Shown in pieces: positions 16,986-26,163 of a stretch of 64,000 nt of DNA. Source of the stretch: GCA-2705995 sp965661625 (GTDB lineage Bacteria > Bacteroidota > Bacteroidia > Flavobacteriales_G > Salibacteraceae). Within the stretch, counting starts at the first letter, position 1, and every line of letters starts with the position of its first letter. The notes below the pieces were generated by a model. The model searched no databases and was not told the DNA's origin. It saw only the letters and a program-made list of their open reading frames with translations. The stretch is from assembly GCA_965661625.1 (NCBI GenBank), contig CBFIEM010000006.1:1-64000 (forward strand), in the 5' to 3' direction. The translations under genes and the position numbers were made by a program.

Positions 16986-17849
16986 CTAGTCACTTTTGAA
17001 AACCGCAGTATCAATTACATCTCCGTTTTTATCGTAATACAACCAAGATCCAATTTTCCTGCGAGAAATACCTGGCCTATATTTCAGCTTGCCGCGCGCT
17101 GTAACTTTTGAATCAGTGTCATACGCTGTGTAGTTGTAAGTGGCAACATGGTCAAAGGGAGCTTGTGTTGCATGACTGCTTGAAATTAAGTACTCTTGAT
17201 CAATGCGAGCTCCCTTTTCGTCGTAACGAACTGATTTCAAGATGAGTATAGGTGCTGAATACGTGATGGTTTGCCACAACATTCCATTTTCATGGAGCAA
17301 TACTATGTTTTGTGGAAAGATAGAACCGGCAATATATTCAACTGAGCGGATATGTTTTCCGCTTTTCCCATAGCTTTTCCACGTCCCAACACGCTCTCCA
17401 GATTTAAATTCACCTTCATGTTTAACATAAATGGTGTTAGTGGGGTCGTAAATAGTAGCTGTTCCGTCGAGTAACCCTTCCACGGTTTCACCTTTAAAAT
17501 CCAAGAACCGGTTACCGTTATTATTAAATGTATAGTGCGAAACTTCTCCGGTATGTAGCTTGCCATTGAGGTAGTTGTAGCCAATGAGTGGCTCTCCTTT
17601 ACGTTGAACCTTATACACACCTCCGTGGTAAGGTGGTTTAGACAAACGCTTAAAAGCTCCAGTGAGCGTATCTTTTCTCCAACCATTGGCAGGAGATAGC
17701 TGGAGGTGTCCATTTGTGGTGTGTATATCGTAGGTTAATGCGTTTTGATGTACGGTATCTTTTTGCGCAGGATGAAATGCGGAATCTTGTTGAGCGCTGG
17801 AATAACTTGAAATGAACGTTGCGACGATAAGGACAAAGGCATATTTCAT
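16986..17849 (-). CDS. Secreted MORN/YwqK-like repeat protein
   Basis: A 287-residue protein starting MKYAFVLIVATFISSYSSA-Q (signal peptide). The body has repeated 'G-x-x-x-G-x-W'-type units: HEGEFKSGERVGTWKSYGKSG, ENGMLWQTITY, and near the end RRKIGSWLYYDKNGDVIDTA. This pattern belongs to the MORN / 'toxin-antitoxin component YwqK' superfamily, common as exported proteins in Bacteroidota. No function is established. It is divergent from the TPR kinase gene at 17962. An upstream ATG at 17879 lies before the signal peptide and is less likely. Confidence 0.7.
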   Translation of the reverse strand: MKYAFVLIVATFISSYSSAQQDSAFHPAQKDTVHQNALTYDIHTTNGHLQLSPANGWRKDTLTGAFKRLSKPPYHGGVYKVQRKGEPLIGYNYLNGKLHTGEVSHYTFNNNGNRFLDFKGETVEGLLDGTATIYDPTNTIYVKHEGEFKSGERVGTWKSYGKSGKHIRSVEYIAGSIFPQNIVLLHENGMLWQTITYSAPILILKSVRYDEKGARIDQEYLISSSHATQAPFDHVATYNYTAYDTDSKVTARGKLKYRPGISRRKIGSWLYYDKNGDVIDTAVFKSD

Positions 17850-17961
17850 AAGTGTGTTGTTTGGGCGGTGGAGAAGCAAGGATTATTCCAGAACTGCGAA
17901 AGCAAAATACTTGGCTATGGTGTGGCCTCCATGGCCGAATCGTGACGTCTTAGGATTTATT

Positions 17962-19881
17962 ATGTGGAGAGCATCGTCTTATTTGAGGGTAATTGCGGCG
18001 GCTTTTTGTTTGCTTTTAGCACTGGTTAGTAGCGGGCAAGATGCAGAACAAGCTAGTTTGCAAAAGCAATTGCTCACAGTTCGGGATTCATCCCGCGTTG
18101 AAACGTTAATTCAGCTTGGAGAATTGTTGGCGGATGAAAACATGGGTGAAGCCATGGGTTATGATCGGGCCGCGTTAGGATTGGCAAAAAAGCTAGGCAA
18201 GCCACAACTTTTAGCCCGCGCTCATCAGCGGCTGGGTAGACTCCACCTGTTGGTTGCAGCTTACGACTCTGCCTTTTTTCACTACCGGGAAGCGATGGCG
18301 TTATTGCGGAGAGTCAATAATGCACAAGGTCTAATTGCAATGCACATTTCATTGGGGAATGTCTCATACAGGATTTCAGCTTTCAACCAATCCATTGGAC
18401 ATTATCAACAAGCACTTCACCTTTCAGACTCCATTAAAAATTACAACCACCAAGCAACGATATTAAACAACTTGGGGCTAGTTTATTTATCTCAGAATCA
18501 GTTCGGAAAAGCAGAGGAAGTATTCCGAAAAGCACTTCAACTGAATTTTAAACAGGGTAAAAGTGCGGCATCAACGTATAATAACTTGGGAGATTTATTT
18601 TTTCGTCAACAGGTGTGGGACTCAGCCCTGTTGTTTTTTAACAAAACACTTGAGCTTGATCTAGAAGCTGGCGATAAGCGAGGTATAAGTGGAGATTACA
18701 ATAACCTAGGAATCGTATATAAAAACCAAGGGAACTTCGAAAAAGCCCTAGATTACCAGCAGCGTTCACTCGCTATGAATCGCGAAATGCAGAGTGTAAT
18801 GGGGATTGCGGGAAATTTGAACAACCTGGGAACCATTTATAAACTTCAAAACAACTGTGAAGGAGCAATACAGACTTACTTAGAGAGCATCAACTTAGCC
18901 ACAAAGCACAATGACCGGAACATTCGATTGGATGCATTGAATAACCTTGCTGATGCGTATAAGCAATGTAAAGATTTTGAAAAGGCATTTGAGACTTTAG
19001 GAGCTGCCAATGCTCTTAGGGACTCCATTTACAACAGCGAAAACCAACGGCAGTTTGCCAAATTAGAAGAAAAACTAGCCGAAACAGAACAGTCGTTGGA
19101 GCTAGAGCAGAGCAAAACGAAACTAGCACAAGAAGTTGCAAAGCGAAACACGTATATTGCTGGAATACTTATTTTTATGGGGTTGTTGGTTGCTGGAATA
19201 AGCGTCTATTTTGCCGCACAACGAGCACGCAACAGGTACCAGCTTGCCAACTTACAGAGCAAGGCGCTGTACCTTCAAATGAACCCACATTTTATCTTTA
19301 ATGCCATTGGAGCGATTAGCGGGTTTATAACTCAGAATCAAAAAAAGGACGCAGTAAGTTACTTGGCAAAATTTGCAAAATTGATGCGTTATACGCTGGA
19401 ACGCTCTAAGCAATCGGAGTCTACAGTTCATGATGAGGTAGATTTATTGGAGCGTTATTTATTGTTAGAACAACTTCGGTTTAACGGAAGGTTTTCTTAC
19501 CACGTTACCATTGAGTCGGGTGTAAATCAAGCAACTAAAATACCATCAATGTTGATTCAACCTTTTGTAGAAAATGCGATTAACCACGGTGTTGTTCCCA
19601 GTCCTAAACCGGGTGTTATTTCGGTTGTGTTCACCCAGCACCCCGTTGGCATAGCGTGTACCATAACAGATAATGGAATTGGCAGGGCAGAAGCTGGAAA
19701 GCGCGCAACCGATAGCCAGGCAAAACACTTAAACGCATCCCAATCAATTAATGCCAAACGGATTGAGGTAATGAATGATTTACATCGAAAACGGCATGCC
19801 ATGCAGGTTGAAGACCTAATGGACAAAGCTGGAAATGCAAGAGGTACGCGTGTAACACTTATTTTTGATGTAAATGGGTGA
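17962..19881 (+). CDS. TPR-containing LytS/YehU-type sensor histidine kinase
   Basis: A 639-residue membrane kinase. A signal or first membrane segment (VIAAAFCLLLALVSSG) leads to about seven tetratricopeptide repeats (ILNNLGLVYLSQNQFGKAEE; GDYNNLGIVYKNQGNFEKAL; GNLNNLGTIYKLQNNCEGAI) presumably in the periplasm. A coiled segment and a transmembrane helix (TYIAGILIFMGLLVAGISVYF) follow, then the His_kinase domain with LQMNPHFIFNAIGAISGFI and an ATPase part (PSMLIQPFVENAINHGV; DNGIGR). Partners of this class are LytTR response regulators, usually encoded next door. Here the next gene begins as such a regulator but is truncated and fused to foreign sequence. Confidence 0.85.
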   Translation: MWRASSYLRVIAAAFCLLLALVSSGQDAEQASLQKQLLTVRDSSRVETLIQLGELLADENMGEAMGYDRAALGLAKKLGKPQLLARAHQRLGRLHLLVAAYDSAFFHYREAMALLRRVNNAQGLIAMHISLGNVSYRISAFNQSIGHYQQALHLSDSIKNYNHQATILNNLGLVYLSQNQFGKAEEVFRKALQLNFKQGKSAASTYNNLGDLFFRQQVWDSALLFFNKTLELDLEAGDKRGISGDYNNLGIVYKNQGNFEKALDYQQRSLAMNREMQSVMGIAGNLNNLGTIYKLQNNCEGAIQTYLESINLATKHNDRNIRLDALNNLADAYKQCKDFEKAFETLGAANALRDSIYNSENQRQFAKLEEKLAETEQSLELEQSKTKLAQEVAKRNTYIAGILIFMGLLVAGISVYFAAQRARNRYQLANLQSKALYLQMNPHFIFNAIGAISGFITQNQKKDAVSYLAKFAKLMRYTLERSKQSESTVHDEVDLLERYLLLEQLRFNGRFSYHVTIESGVNQATKIPSMLIQPFVENAINHGVVPSPKPGVISVVFTQHPVGIACTITDNGIGRAEAGKRATDSQAKHLNASQSINAKRIEVMNDLHRKRHAMQVEDLMDKAGNARGTRVTLIFDVNG

Positions 19882-20551
19882 CTTAATTACGGCTGTTATC
19901 ATTGAAGACGAAAAGTTTTTGCAAGCCTCTTTAATTGACTTGTTGGAGCTTTTTTGTCCACAAATTCAACTTGTTGGAACCGCTGAAAATATTGCTGATG
20001 CCGAACGCTGGGAGTTGGGAATTTCGGGGTTTAACACAGGTGTAGTTACCGAACCTGTTTCAGCTAATCTTGAAAAGGAAGGCCACTCATCAACCACATT
20101 AGACATTAGGCTGCGCTATAATTTTCGGGAGGCAAACCAATTGGTACCCGCCATAGGAGTTCAATACGCCTACAGTGGAGTAGCGCTTTCAGATCAAGGT
20201 ACTAGCCCAAGTCACCTCTTAACTGCAATGACATATCAAGAGTACAAGTTTGTGAACCTCACCTTGAATGGAAGTGTGGTGCTGATCAGTGAAGGTTCGA
20301 ATGTAGAGTTTACAGGAGCGGCCACGCTAGGGTTTCAGTTATCAGACAAGTTTTCTGTATTTGGAGAATATTATGGTGCTTCTGATGATTTTGCACATCA
20401 TGGACGTTGGGATGGAGGTGTTGCTTTTTTAGCCACTAATAACTTGCAATTTGACTGCTTTGCGGGGTATACTGAGGTTAATCAAATATCCCTTCCAATA
20501 GGTAGCAGGGACTCGTATAGTGATTTTTTTGTGAGTCTAGGAATTAGTTAA
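19874..20551 (+). pseudogene. Chimera: start of a LytTR response regulator fused in frame to an outer-membrane transporter-like tail
   Basis: The open frame of 225 residues begins as a receiver domain (TAVIIEDEKFLQASLIDLL, then IQLVGTAENIADAE), overlapping the kinase stop by 8 bases, exactly where the cognate LytTR regulator is expected. After about residue 44 (near base 20010) the sequence changes character: WELGISGFNTGVVTEP, LDIRLRYNF, ATLGFQLSDKFSVFGEYYGA and a closing DFFVSLGIS read like the end of a MetA-pathway-type outer-membrane 'transporter' family protein. The phospho-acceptor Asp and the LytTR DNA-binding domain are both missing. Either a deletion joined two genes, or the assembly is wrong here. 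It is unlikely to be functional as a regulator. Confidence 0.6.
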
Positions 20552-20601
20552 CGCGTACCAGTGATGCGAGCTAATCAACAAACAACGTTACACAAGCCAC
20601 T

Positions 20602-20910
20602 ATGAAAACGCTGCTTTTTTCAGGGATTAGCGCAATAACAGTCCTTGTTTTAGGATAGGAAGCGGATGCATTTGATATACCAGGAGGTATGCGCATAGCA
20701 ATTGCATTTTAGCCAGGGAATATGATGGTTAAGGGCACAATCGCAAATTAAGCAAATTCGAATGCTGAAGTCTGGTTTGTGAGTGGTGCTTTAGAGCGCA
20801 TAGAATTGCGCAAGAACTCCGGGGTGGTCGCTTATGGAAAAAGGAACATCGCTAACGCATATCATGTAGGCACATTTTCTGCCGGATGCTCCTACCGGCT
20901 GCTGAAATAA
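20602..20910 (+). pseudogene. Possible decayed small secreted protein gene
   Basis: One frame starts MKTLLFSGISAITVLVLG (signal-like), then meets TAG at 20656, another TAG and a TAA, before a 46-codon stop-free tail ending SAGCSYRLLK and TAA. Three stops in about 103 codons is not far below chance, so the support is the signal-like start and the protein-like tail only. It lies beside the chimeric regulator, in a decayed stretch. Confidence 0.3.
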
Positions 20911-20955
20911 TTTAGGCGTGTTACCAATTCAGTAACCGGTTATACGTTGCGTTTA

Positions 20956-21582
20956 TTACCCCAAAAAGCTCAACCCTTCTGGCTTGTAGAGTAGCCACCC
21001 TGTAAGGCTGTGACGGTGTTTGTTAGCGCGCAACACGCGGTGTGGAACAGCTGCACTTTTAAAGAGCACACAGCGACGGGCAATAGGTTCAACTACCACA
21101 GAATTTCCATTGAGGTCTTCAAGCTCCAGTTCACCGCCGTCGCCTGGGTGCCAATTTGGGTTGAGGTATATGACCATTGAAATAATTCGGTTATTGCGAC
21201 CTAAGAATTGATCTACATGACGCTCATAATGACCACCAGGCGGATAATCAGCAAAATGGAATTCATACCCAGACAAGCTCAAATAGCAATACCGGTTTAG
21301 CATGCTTATGGTTGCTTCAATGAGTTCCCAGAAAGCGCTCAAATGGGCTTCTTTTTTTGGTTCTAGCCAGTAGGTGCGATCTCCTCGAATTTCTGTTTGA
21401 ATGGTGTTGAGGTGTAGGGTTCCAATTCCCGCATCCGAAAAGGCAGGAAGGCAGGTTAAGAAATGCGCACGAACGTGCTCATAAAGCTCTTGGGACAAGA
21501 AATTATCTACGATTACGTAGTTGTTGGCGGACAGCATATCCATATGGGATAGCCATTCCTCGGGGTTGTGATCTGTTTTCAA
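20956..21582 (-). CDS. 2-oxoglutarate/Fe(II)-dependent oxygenase, prolyl 4-hydroxylase-like
   Basis: A 208-residue cytoplasmic protein. The double-stranded beta-helix motif is visible: HYERHVDQF supplies the HxD iron ligands, PHRVL supplies the distal His, and the Arg in HRHSLTGWLLY would bind 2-oxoglutarate. NRIISMVIYLNPNWHPGDGGELEL is characteristic of the SM-20/EGL-9 (2OG-FeII_Oxy_3) group. Likely substrate is a protein prolyl residue, but this cannot be read from the sequence. It stands alone on the minus strand among decayed sequence. Confidence 0.85.
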   Translation of the reverse strand: MKTDHNPEEWLSHMDMLSANNYVIVDNFLSQELYEHVRAHFLTCLPAFSDAGIGTLHLNTIQTEIRGDRTYWLEPKKEAHLSAFWELIEATISMLNRYCYLSLSGYEFHFADYPPGGHYERHVDQFLGRNNRIISMVIYLNPNWHPGDGGELELEDLNGNSVVVEPIARRCVLFKSAAVPHRVLRANKHRHSLTGWLLYKPEGLSFLG

Positions 21583-22184
21583 TGCAATGCATGAATCTAT
21601 ATCAATAGTACTTAAAATAGCGGCCTGAATTACGACGTATACAAAGGACTACTGATTGACTGTTTGTAATGCCTATTGCGGTTTATCCAAGCTTTCCTTG
21701 AGTTACAAAAGATTAGTACTTTTAACAACGCACGGCATCAACACTTCAATAGCTAGTTTGCTAACAGCTGGCAGCAAGCGTTTCTGAAAGGTTTAAATAG
21801 ATGAGTACCGTACAAAAGGCGACAGCCTCTACCTTGTTTTGAAAGGGAAAAACGGCGGCCAGCAGTCAGTGATGAGTTATTTAATCGAAGATGAAACGTT
21901 AATCAGGAAATGGGACCGCAACGGAAAGGGTTTTGCCGAACAGTTGGAAAAAAGTAATGCAGCAATAGCTCGGCTGAAATACTGAGTAAGCCTCTTGTGT
22001 TTATAGGTTAGGTCGATTTTTTTTTCACCATTACTCAAAAGCCTTGCAGGACATGATGACTTAAAAACTGGCGCATGTTGTTGATAGGAGGTGAATTCAA
22101 TACAATGCATCGGTATTTCGGGGAGGGGCTTCAAAGCCTTTTAATTGATGTGTATAAAACATGACATTACATACGATACAAACC
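21583..22184. other. Non-coding or decayed stretch
   Basis: About 600 bases without an intact gene. The only coding-like piece is a 61-codon stop-free remnant on the plus strand at 21800-21985. The rest has frequent stops in the frames I followed and no strong hairpin. Confidence 0.5.
21800..21985 (+). pseudogene. Possible C-terminal gene remnant
   Basis: Sixty-one codons are open from GAT at 21800 to TGA at 21983, reading DEYRTKGDSLYLVLKGKNG, then SYLIEDETLIRKWDRNG and KSNAAIARLKY. The alternation of polar and hydrophobic residues resembles the end of a lipocalin-like small secreted protein. Stops lie just upstream in the same frame, and no signal peptide is joined to it. The family is not recognised. 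Confidence 0.3.
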
Positions 22185-23093
22185 ATGATAAGGGTATTCT
22201 TTTTGTTGTTAATTATGTCTAATGCAGTCTTTGGAAAAAGTCAGGAGATGAGGCTTTTCTACCTTTACCCCATTGATGCTGAGTACCCCCAGAAGGGAGC
22301 TTTTGTATCGTTATCTGATGAGCGGATTTGGATGAACGAAGAATTTGCAGATGCAGCATATAACCCTTACAATATGGACGAAGGGAAAGCTCGAGAGGAT
22401 AGCATTGTATTGGGTCAGGAGAGGGAGGACTTCCTCAGGGCAGCTCGGGTTAAGGATACAGACAAATTACATATTTATAGCATGTTCCTCGACTCCGTTT
22501 TAACGTTTGAGCCCACTGAACTTGCTCTTATCAAACAAACACATGCACATTGGGGAGTGGATATCGGGTTTAAACTTACAGCTGTAAACCTGGAGAAAAT
22601 GGGGGATTTTTACTGGAATGCTTTCGCATATATTGGGCCTTCTAACCCATTTCAGACAGGAACAATCCACCCCATGGTATGGAAGCAAACCGAAAAGGCC
22701 GTATTTCCGAAAAACGTTGAAATCCCTAGTCAAACCCCATCAATAGTGCAGTTAAGCGCTGGGGAGGTTTTCGAATGTGTGACTGAAGATTACACCTATT
22801 TAGTTCAAGATTTAATCGATAGTACTTCGTCTCGTATTCGTGGCCGACACTTGGTTGTTTTTGAAAGCGAAAGCGACACCCTCATTTTTAATAAAGTGTT
22901 CTTCAATACCGAAAGCAAGTCGCTAACACCTTTAACTGGTGAAGGGGAAAACATCCAATGGACGGGACAGCCTTTTCAGCATAAACCTCTAATGGTGTAT
23001 GGGTTCGTCTGGGTCTCGTTTGGTTGTCCGGCGATAGATTTTATCGGACTCGAAAACCAGTCTGTCGAAATTTTATGCAATAACAGGCATTAG
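22185..23093 (+). CDS. Secreted protein of unknown function
   Basis: A 302-residue protein with a signal peptide (MIRVFFLLLIMSNAVFG). An in-frame ATG 24 bases upstream (22161) would place a polar extension before it. The mature part starts RLFYLYPIDAEYPQ and is acidic and aromatic, with a FAYIGPSNPFQTGT segment and two C-terminal cysteines (FGCPAIDF, EILCNN). I do not recognise a domain. It heads a plus-strand run with the GumN-like and SIMPL genes, each about 100-120 bases apart, so a shared transcript is possible but not shown. Confidence 0.6.
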   Translation: MIRVFFLLLIMSNAVFGKSQEMRLFYLYPIDAEYPQKGAFVSLSDERIWMNEEFADAAYNPYNMDEGKAREDSIVLGQEREDFLRAARVKDTDKLHIYSMFLDSVLTFEPTELALIKQTHAHWGVDIGFKLTAVNLEKMGDFYWNAFAYIGPSNPFQTGTIHPMVWKQTEKAVFPKNVEIPSQTPSIVQLSAGEVFECVTEDYTYLVQDLIDSTSSRIRGRHLVVFESESDTLIFNKVFFNTESKSLTPLTGEGENIQWTGQPFQHKPLMVYGFVWVSFGCPAIDFIGLENQSVEILCNNRH

Positions 23094-23209
23094 GATCGGG
23101 CGAATTGAATTCAGCAGTCTATTAAAAAGATAGCTGCTCTTTGATTAAATGGAGTTCACACATGGTAGCAAACAATTGGCGGAACATAGGTTAAATCAGC
23201 ACAAGAATT

Positions 23210-24121
23210 ATGAAACCCTTGTTGGGATTACTAGGTATGGATAGCGTAAGAAGAATCGCTAAGACAATCGTGTTGGTGTTATTGTCAACGCACTTGGTTG
23301 GCCAAAACCCGCAGGATAAAACCAACATGAATACGGTGCTTTTTAAAATTACAAGCAACAGCACTGCTCATACCTCGTGCATCTTTGGAACGCACCATGC
23401 TTTTGGGAAAGCCTTTTTTGATTCGTTGAGAACCGCCAATCAAGCACTGAGCACCTGCGAACTTGTCATTAAAGAAAACTTGAACATTCCAGGACAGATG
23501 GCAGGGGATATTATCAATAAGCGGACGGCTATTACCCCATGGAAAAAATTCTTAACAAAGGACGACATGGAATTCGTTGAGGCGTTGTTCAGCAAAAGCC
23601 CAACGGACTATACTAAAATGACACCAACCGAACTGTTTGTGTTTCTAAACAGGTATTTCAATCAGCACATATGTTTAGGACAAGATAAACGAGACACGTC
23701 GCTCTCGTTGGATGATTACATTGGGTTGAAAGCAGCAGAGCAAAGCATAGCTCAGCATGGACTTGAAACAACTGCGGAGCAACTTGCTCTTATTGATCGA
23801 GATGTAGCCGGAATGCCCAGGAAGGTTCATAAAAAGCGGTTGGCAGGTGTGGTTGATAACATTAGGCATGAAAAGGCCAATTTGTGTGGAGAAACAGCTT
23901 GGTATAAAGCAATGAACATAGATTACCGTCTCGACGCCCCGTGTGGAAACAAGCTTATGTTAACGGATCGGAATGCGAACTGGCTTGTTTCTATCAATGC
24001 ATTACTTGAAGCAAACAATTGTTTTATCGCGGTAGGGTTGGGTCATTTAATGTACGAGTGCGGATTGATAAACCAATTGAGAAAGCAGGGCTATTCCATC
24101 ACCCCAGTAGCAATAAATTGA
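23210..24121 (+). CDS. TraB/GumN family protein
   Basis: A 303-residue exported protein. Conserved family motifs are all present: SCIFGTHHAFG (GTxH) near residue 60, DRNANWLVSI (the RNxxW motif) and FIAVGLGHLMYECGLINQLRKQGYSITPV (GxGHL plus the terminal strand). The TraB/GumN fold relates to erythromycin-esterase-like and Tiki metallohydrolases, so a protease-type metal site is plausible; the bacterial substrate is unknown. A second ATG at 23237 (MDSVRRIAKTIVLVLLSTHL) gives an equally good signal peptide. Confidence 0.82.
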   Translation: MKPLLGLLGMDSVRRIAKTIVLVLLSTHLVGQNPQDKTNMNTVLFKITSNSTAHTSCIFGTHHAFGKAFFDSLRTANQALSTCELVIKENLNIPGQMAGDIINKRTAITPWKKFLTKDDMEFVEALFSKSPTDYTKMTPTELFVFLNRYFNQHICLGQDKRDTSLSLDDYIGLKAAEQSIAQHGLETTAEQLALIDRDVAGMPRKVHKKRLAGVVDNIRHEKANLCGETAWYKAMNIDYRLDAPCGNKLMLTDRNANWLVSINALLEANNCFIAVGLGHLMYECGLINQLRKQGYSITPVAIN

Positions 24122-24222
24122 TGCTCAGAACACGCACCCGGCATTGCCCAAGATTGAAGAGTTGAAATTCCTGTATCGGTTGTGTTATTGCCCATGATAA
24201 AAACAGTACTTAACTTCGAAAG

Positions 24223-24951
24223 ATGAAAAATCACCTCAATGTGGTCATTATTTCCTTGACCATTTTAGTTGCAGTAGTGCTGTTAACTACGGCGTTTAAA
24301 AATCGGGCAAGATCCAATGATATCATAAACGTAACCGGACTTGGAAAACAAGACTTTAAATCAGATTTGATTGTTTGGAATGGATCATTTGCGAGAAAAA
24401 GCATTGAACTCAAACTGGCTTTTGAAGCGTTAAAACAAGACAAGAAAAACATACAGGAATACCTCATTTCTAAAGGGGTGCCTGAAAAACAGATCGTTTT
24501 CTCCTCGGTGAGCATAAACAAGGAGTTCGACTATGGTTATGATAAATCGGGAAATCGACACAGTGAGTTTTCGGGATACCGATTGACGCAGCAGGTTGAT
24601 ATCGAATCAAAAGAAGTCGAAAAAATTGAGGCCATTGCTCGAGAAATCACAGAACTCATCAATTTAGGAGTAGAGTTTTATTCGAGTAGTCCGCACTATT
24701 ATTACACACAACTGTCGGCTTTAAAGTTAGAAATGATCGCCGCTGCTACTGAAGATGCAAGGTCTAGAGCAGAGAAAATAGCAGTCAATGCTCACGCAGA
24801 AATTAGTGAATTGAGGCATGCTCAAATGGGGATATTTCAAATCATTGGTCAGAACTCAAATGAAGATTATTCATGGGGTGGGACATTCAACACCACTTCA
24901 AAAATGAAAACAGCTACAATTACCATGAAGCTGCAATTTGGAATTGAATAA
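24223..24951 (+). CDS. SIMPL domain-containing protein (DUF541)
   Basis: A 242-residue protein with one N-terminal membrane segment (VVIISLTILVAVVLLTTAF). The rest matches the SIMPL domain: INVTGLGKQDFKSDLIVWNG, then LISKGVPEKQIVFSSVSINK, GYRLTQQVDIES, and the KLEMIAAATEDARSRAEKIA helix before the last strands. SIMPL proteins are periplasmic or membrane-anchored, form oligomers in some bacteria, and have no settled enzymatic role. It is last in the plus-strand run after the GumN-like gene. Confidence 0.85.
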   Translation: MKNHLNVVIISLTILVAVVLLTTAFKNRARSNDIINVTGLGKQDFKSDLIVWNGSFARKSIELKLAFEALKQDKKNIQEYLISKGVPEKQIVFSSVSINKEFDYGYDKSGNRHSEFSGYRLTQQVDIESKEVEKIEAIAREITELINLGVEFYSSSPHYYYTQLSALKLEMIAAATEDARSRAEKIAVNAHAEISELRHAQMGIFQIIGQNSNEDYSWGGTFNTTSKMKTATITMKLQFGIE

Positions 24952-25136
24952 TAGCATTGCTGGGCCAAGGTTGATTTTCGAGCGATGTGTTGAGGCATTT
25001 GATTGCTGAGGGAACGATATACTTGCCTGATCACTGTCTTTTAAGCTTTGTTGCCTGAACCAATTGTAACGTACTACAACGGTGTTGTTGGCATTCAACA
25101 GGTGGAGTTAGACTATTTGACCGCCTATGAAGAAGC

Positions 25137-25292
25137 ATGGTTAATGGGAGTTATTTTTGGCTTATGCTGTTAGTTTTGAATTCAATTCAAGTAATGATTG
25201 GGTTAATCAGCATGCATAAAGTACAAACGGAACCTTTTGTGAGGAAAGCAGGGGATTTTTCTATGGAAAAAAAGAATCAGGAAGAACAGTAA
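25137..25292 (+). CDS. Possible small single-pass membrane protein
   Basis: A 51-residue open frame from ATG to TAA: a hydrophobic segment (SYFWLMLLVLNSIQVMIGLI) followed by a polar, charged tail ending MEKKNQEEQ. The combination of one membrane helix and a charged cytoplasmic tail is gene-like, but no homologue is recognised. The bases before it (24952-25136) have no supported gene. It lies 45 bases before another tiny membrane ORF. Confidence 0.35.
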   Translation: MVNGSYFWLMLLVLNSIQVMIGLISMHKVQTEPFVRKAGDFSMEKKNQEEQ

Positions 25293-25337
25293 TAATAAGG
25301 ACTGCCATTTGGCCGTAAGCTTTCAAAACACAAACTC

Positions 25338-25505
25338 GTGAAAAAATCTACAAACTACTTTACCTTGGCTGGACTCTGCTTAGTGGGTTACCTGGCAATA
25401 ACTTTTACAGATATTTACGGTGATCCAGGTTGGTTCAAAGCCTTTCTAATTATTCTGGGAATCACATTTCTTATCAGCGGGATCGCTCAAAAGAGTAAGG
25501 GTTAA
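25338..25505 (+). CDS. Possible small two-pass membrane protein
   Basis: A 55-residue frame with a GTG start: KKSTNYFTLAGLCLVGYLAI, a short polar loop with TDIYGDPGW, then FKAFLIILGITFLISGIAQ and a basic end. It has the hairpin topology of tiny Bacteroidota membrane proteins, but the family is unnamed. It converges on the TetR gene with a 17-base gap. Confidence 0.45.
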   Translation: MKKSTNYFTLAGLCLVGYLAITFTDIYGDPGWFKAFLIILGITFLISGIAQKSKG

Positions 25506-25522
25506 ACTCTTTTAACCCCCAA

Positions 25523-26125
25523 CTACTGCTTCAGCAGTAACCCCAAATACGCTTTGAAATGGGTCAATTGCTTTGCGGTTAGTTCAGGCTGATTGAGGGC
25601 TTTAGATAGGATGTAAGCCCCTTCTACAATTACGGCAAATTGATCGGCGAGCGCTGTGATATCTGTATTCAAGCTTTCAGCAACCTTTGCCTGTTTCAAT
25701 AAGTCGAGAAAGGTTTCCCTCCACTTTAAAATGGACTGCGTGATTAAAGCTTTCGTTTCTTGGTCAAACTGGGTTCCTTCATTGGTGTAAGAAGCGTATA
25801 AGCAGCTAGGAGGTTCTTCAAGTGCTCTGGAACTGTCAATGAATGCTTGTACAAATGCCAAAAGGCGTTCTCCTGGGCTATGCGCTAGTTTTTCGGTTGC
25901 CTTGAGCGCACTTTCTAAATGATGCGCATCTTCTAAGGCATAGGCTTCAATTAAAGCTTTTGCTAAGTGGTTCTTTGTTTTGAAGTGGTAGAAGAACGCG
26001 CCTTTGGTAATGCCCGTTTTTGAGAGTATGGCATCTACCGAAGTTCCTGCAAATCCATTTTCAATAACAAGCTCCTTGGTATGGGCTAGTATCTTGTCTT
26101 TTGTGAGCTTTCCATCTTTTGGCAT
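25523..26125 (-). CDS. TetR/AcrR family transcriptional regulator
   Basis: A 200-residue repressor-type protein. The N-terminal helix-turn-helix is clear: KDKILAHTKELVIENGFAGTSVDAILSKTGITKGAFFYHFKTK, here quoted by its pieces GTSVDAI, TGITKGAFF and YHFKTKNHLA. The C-terminal ligand domain (LLAFVQAFIDSS; PPSCLYASYTNEG; ILKWRETFLDLL) resembles the TetR_C_11-type of YcdC/AcuR-like proteins. It is divergent from a sterol-desaturase-family gene, and two copies of ACCAACTAGTTTGTTTAA lie between the start codons, so it very probably controls that gene and itself. Confidence 0.9.
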   Translation of the reverse strand: MPKDGKLTKDKILAHTKELVIENGFAGTSVDAILSKTGITKGAFFYHFKTKNHLAKALIEAYALEDAHHLESALKATEKLAHSPGERLLAFVQAFIDSSRALEEPPSCLYASYTNEGTQFDQETKALITQSILKWRETFLDLLKQAKVAESLNTDITALADQFAVIVEGAYILSKALNQPELTAKQLTHFKAYLGLLLKQ

Positions 26126-26136
26126 GACCCAAATAT

Positions 26137-26163
26137 AAACAAACTATACCAACTAGTTTGTTT
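26137..26163. promoter_or_regulatory. TetR operator 1 (inverted repeat)
   Basis: AAACAAACTA and TAGTTTGTTT form a perfect 10-bp inverted repeat around a 7-base centre. It lies 12 bases upstream of the TetR start codon and covers the -33 element of the divergent promoter. Confidence 0.65.

Noticed and set aside
20656..20658. TAG codons in the 20602 frame as recoded sense codons
   Set aside because: Three different stops (TAG, TAG, TAA) and no recoding elements; TAG and TAA end normal genes here.
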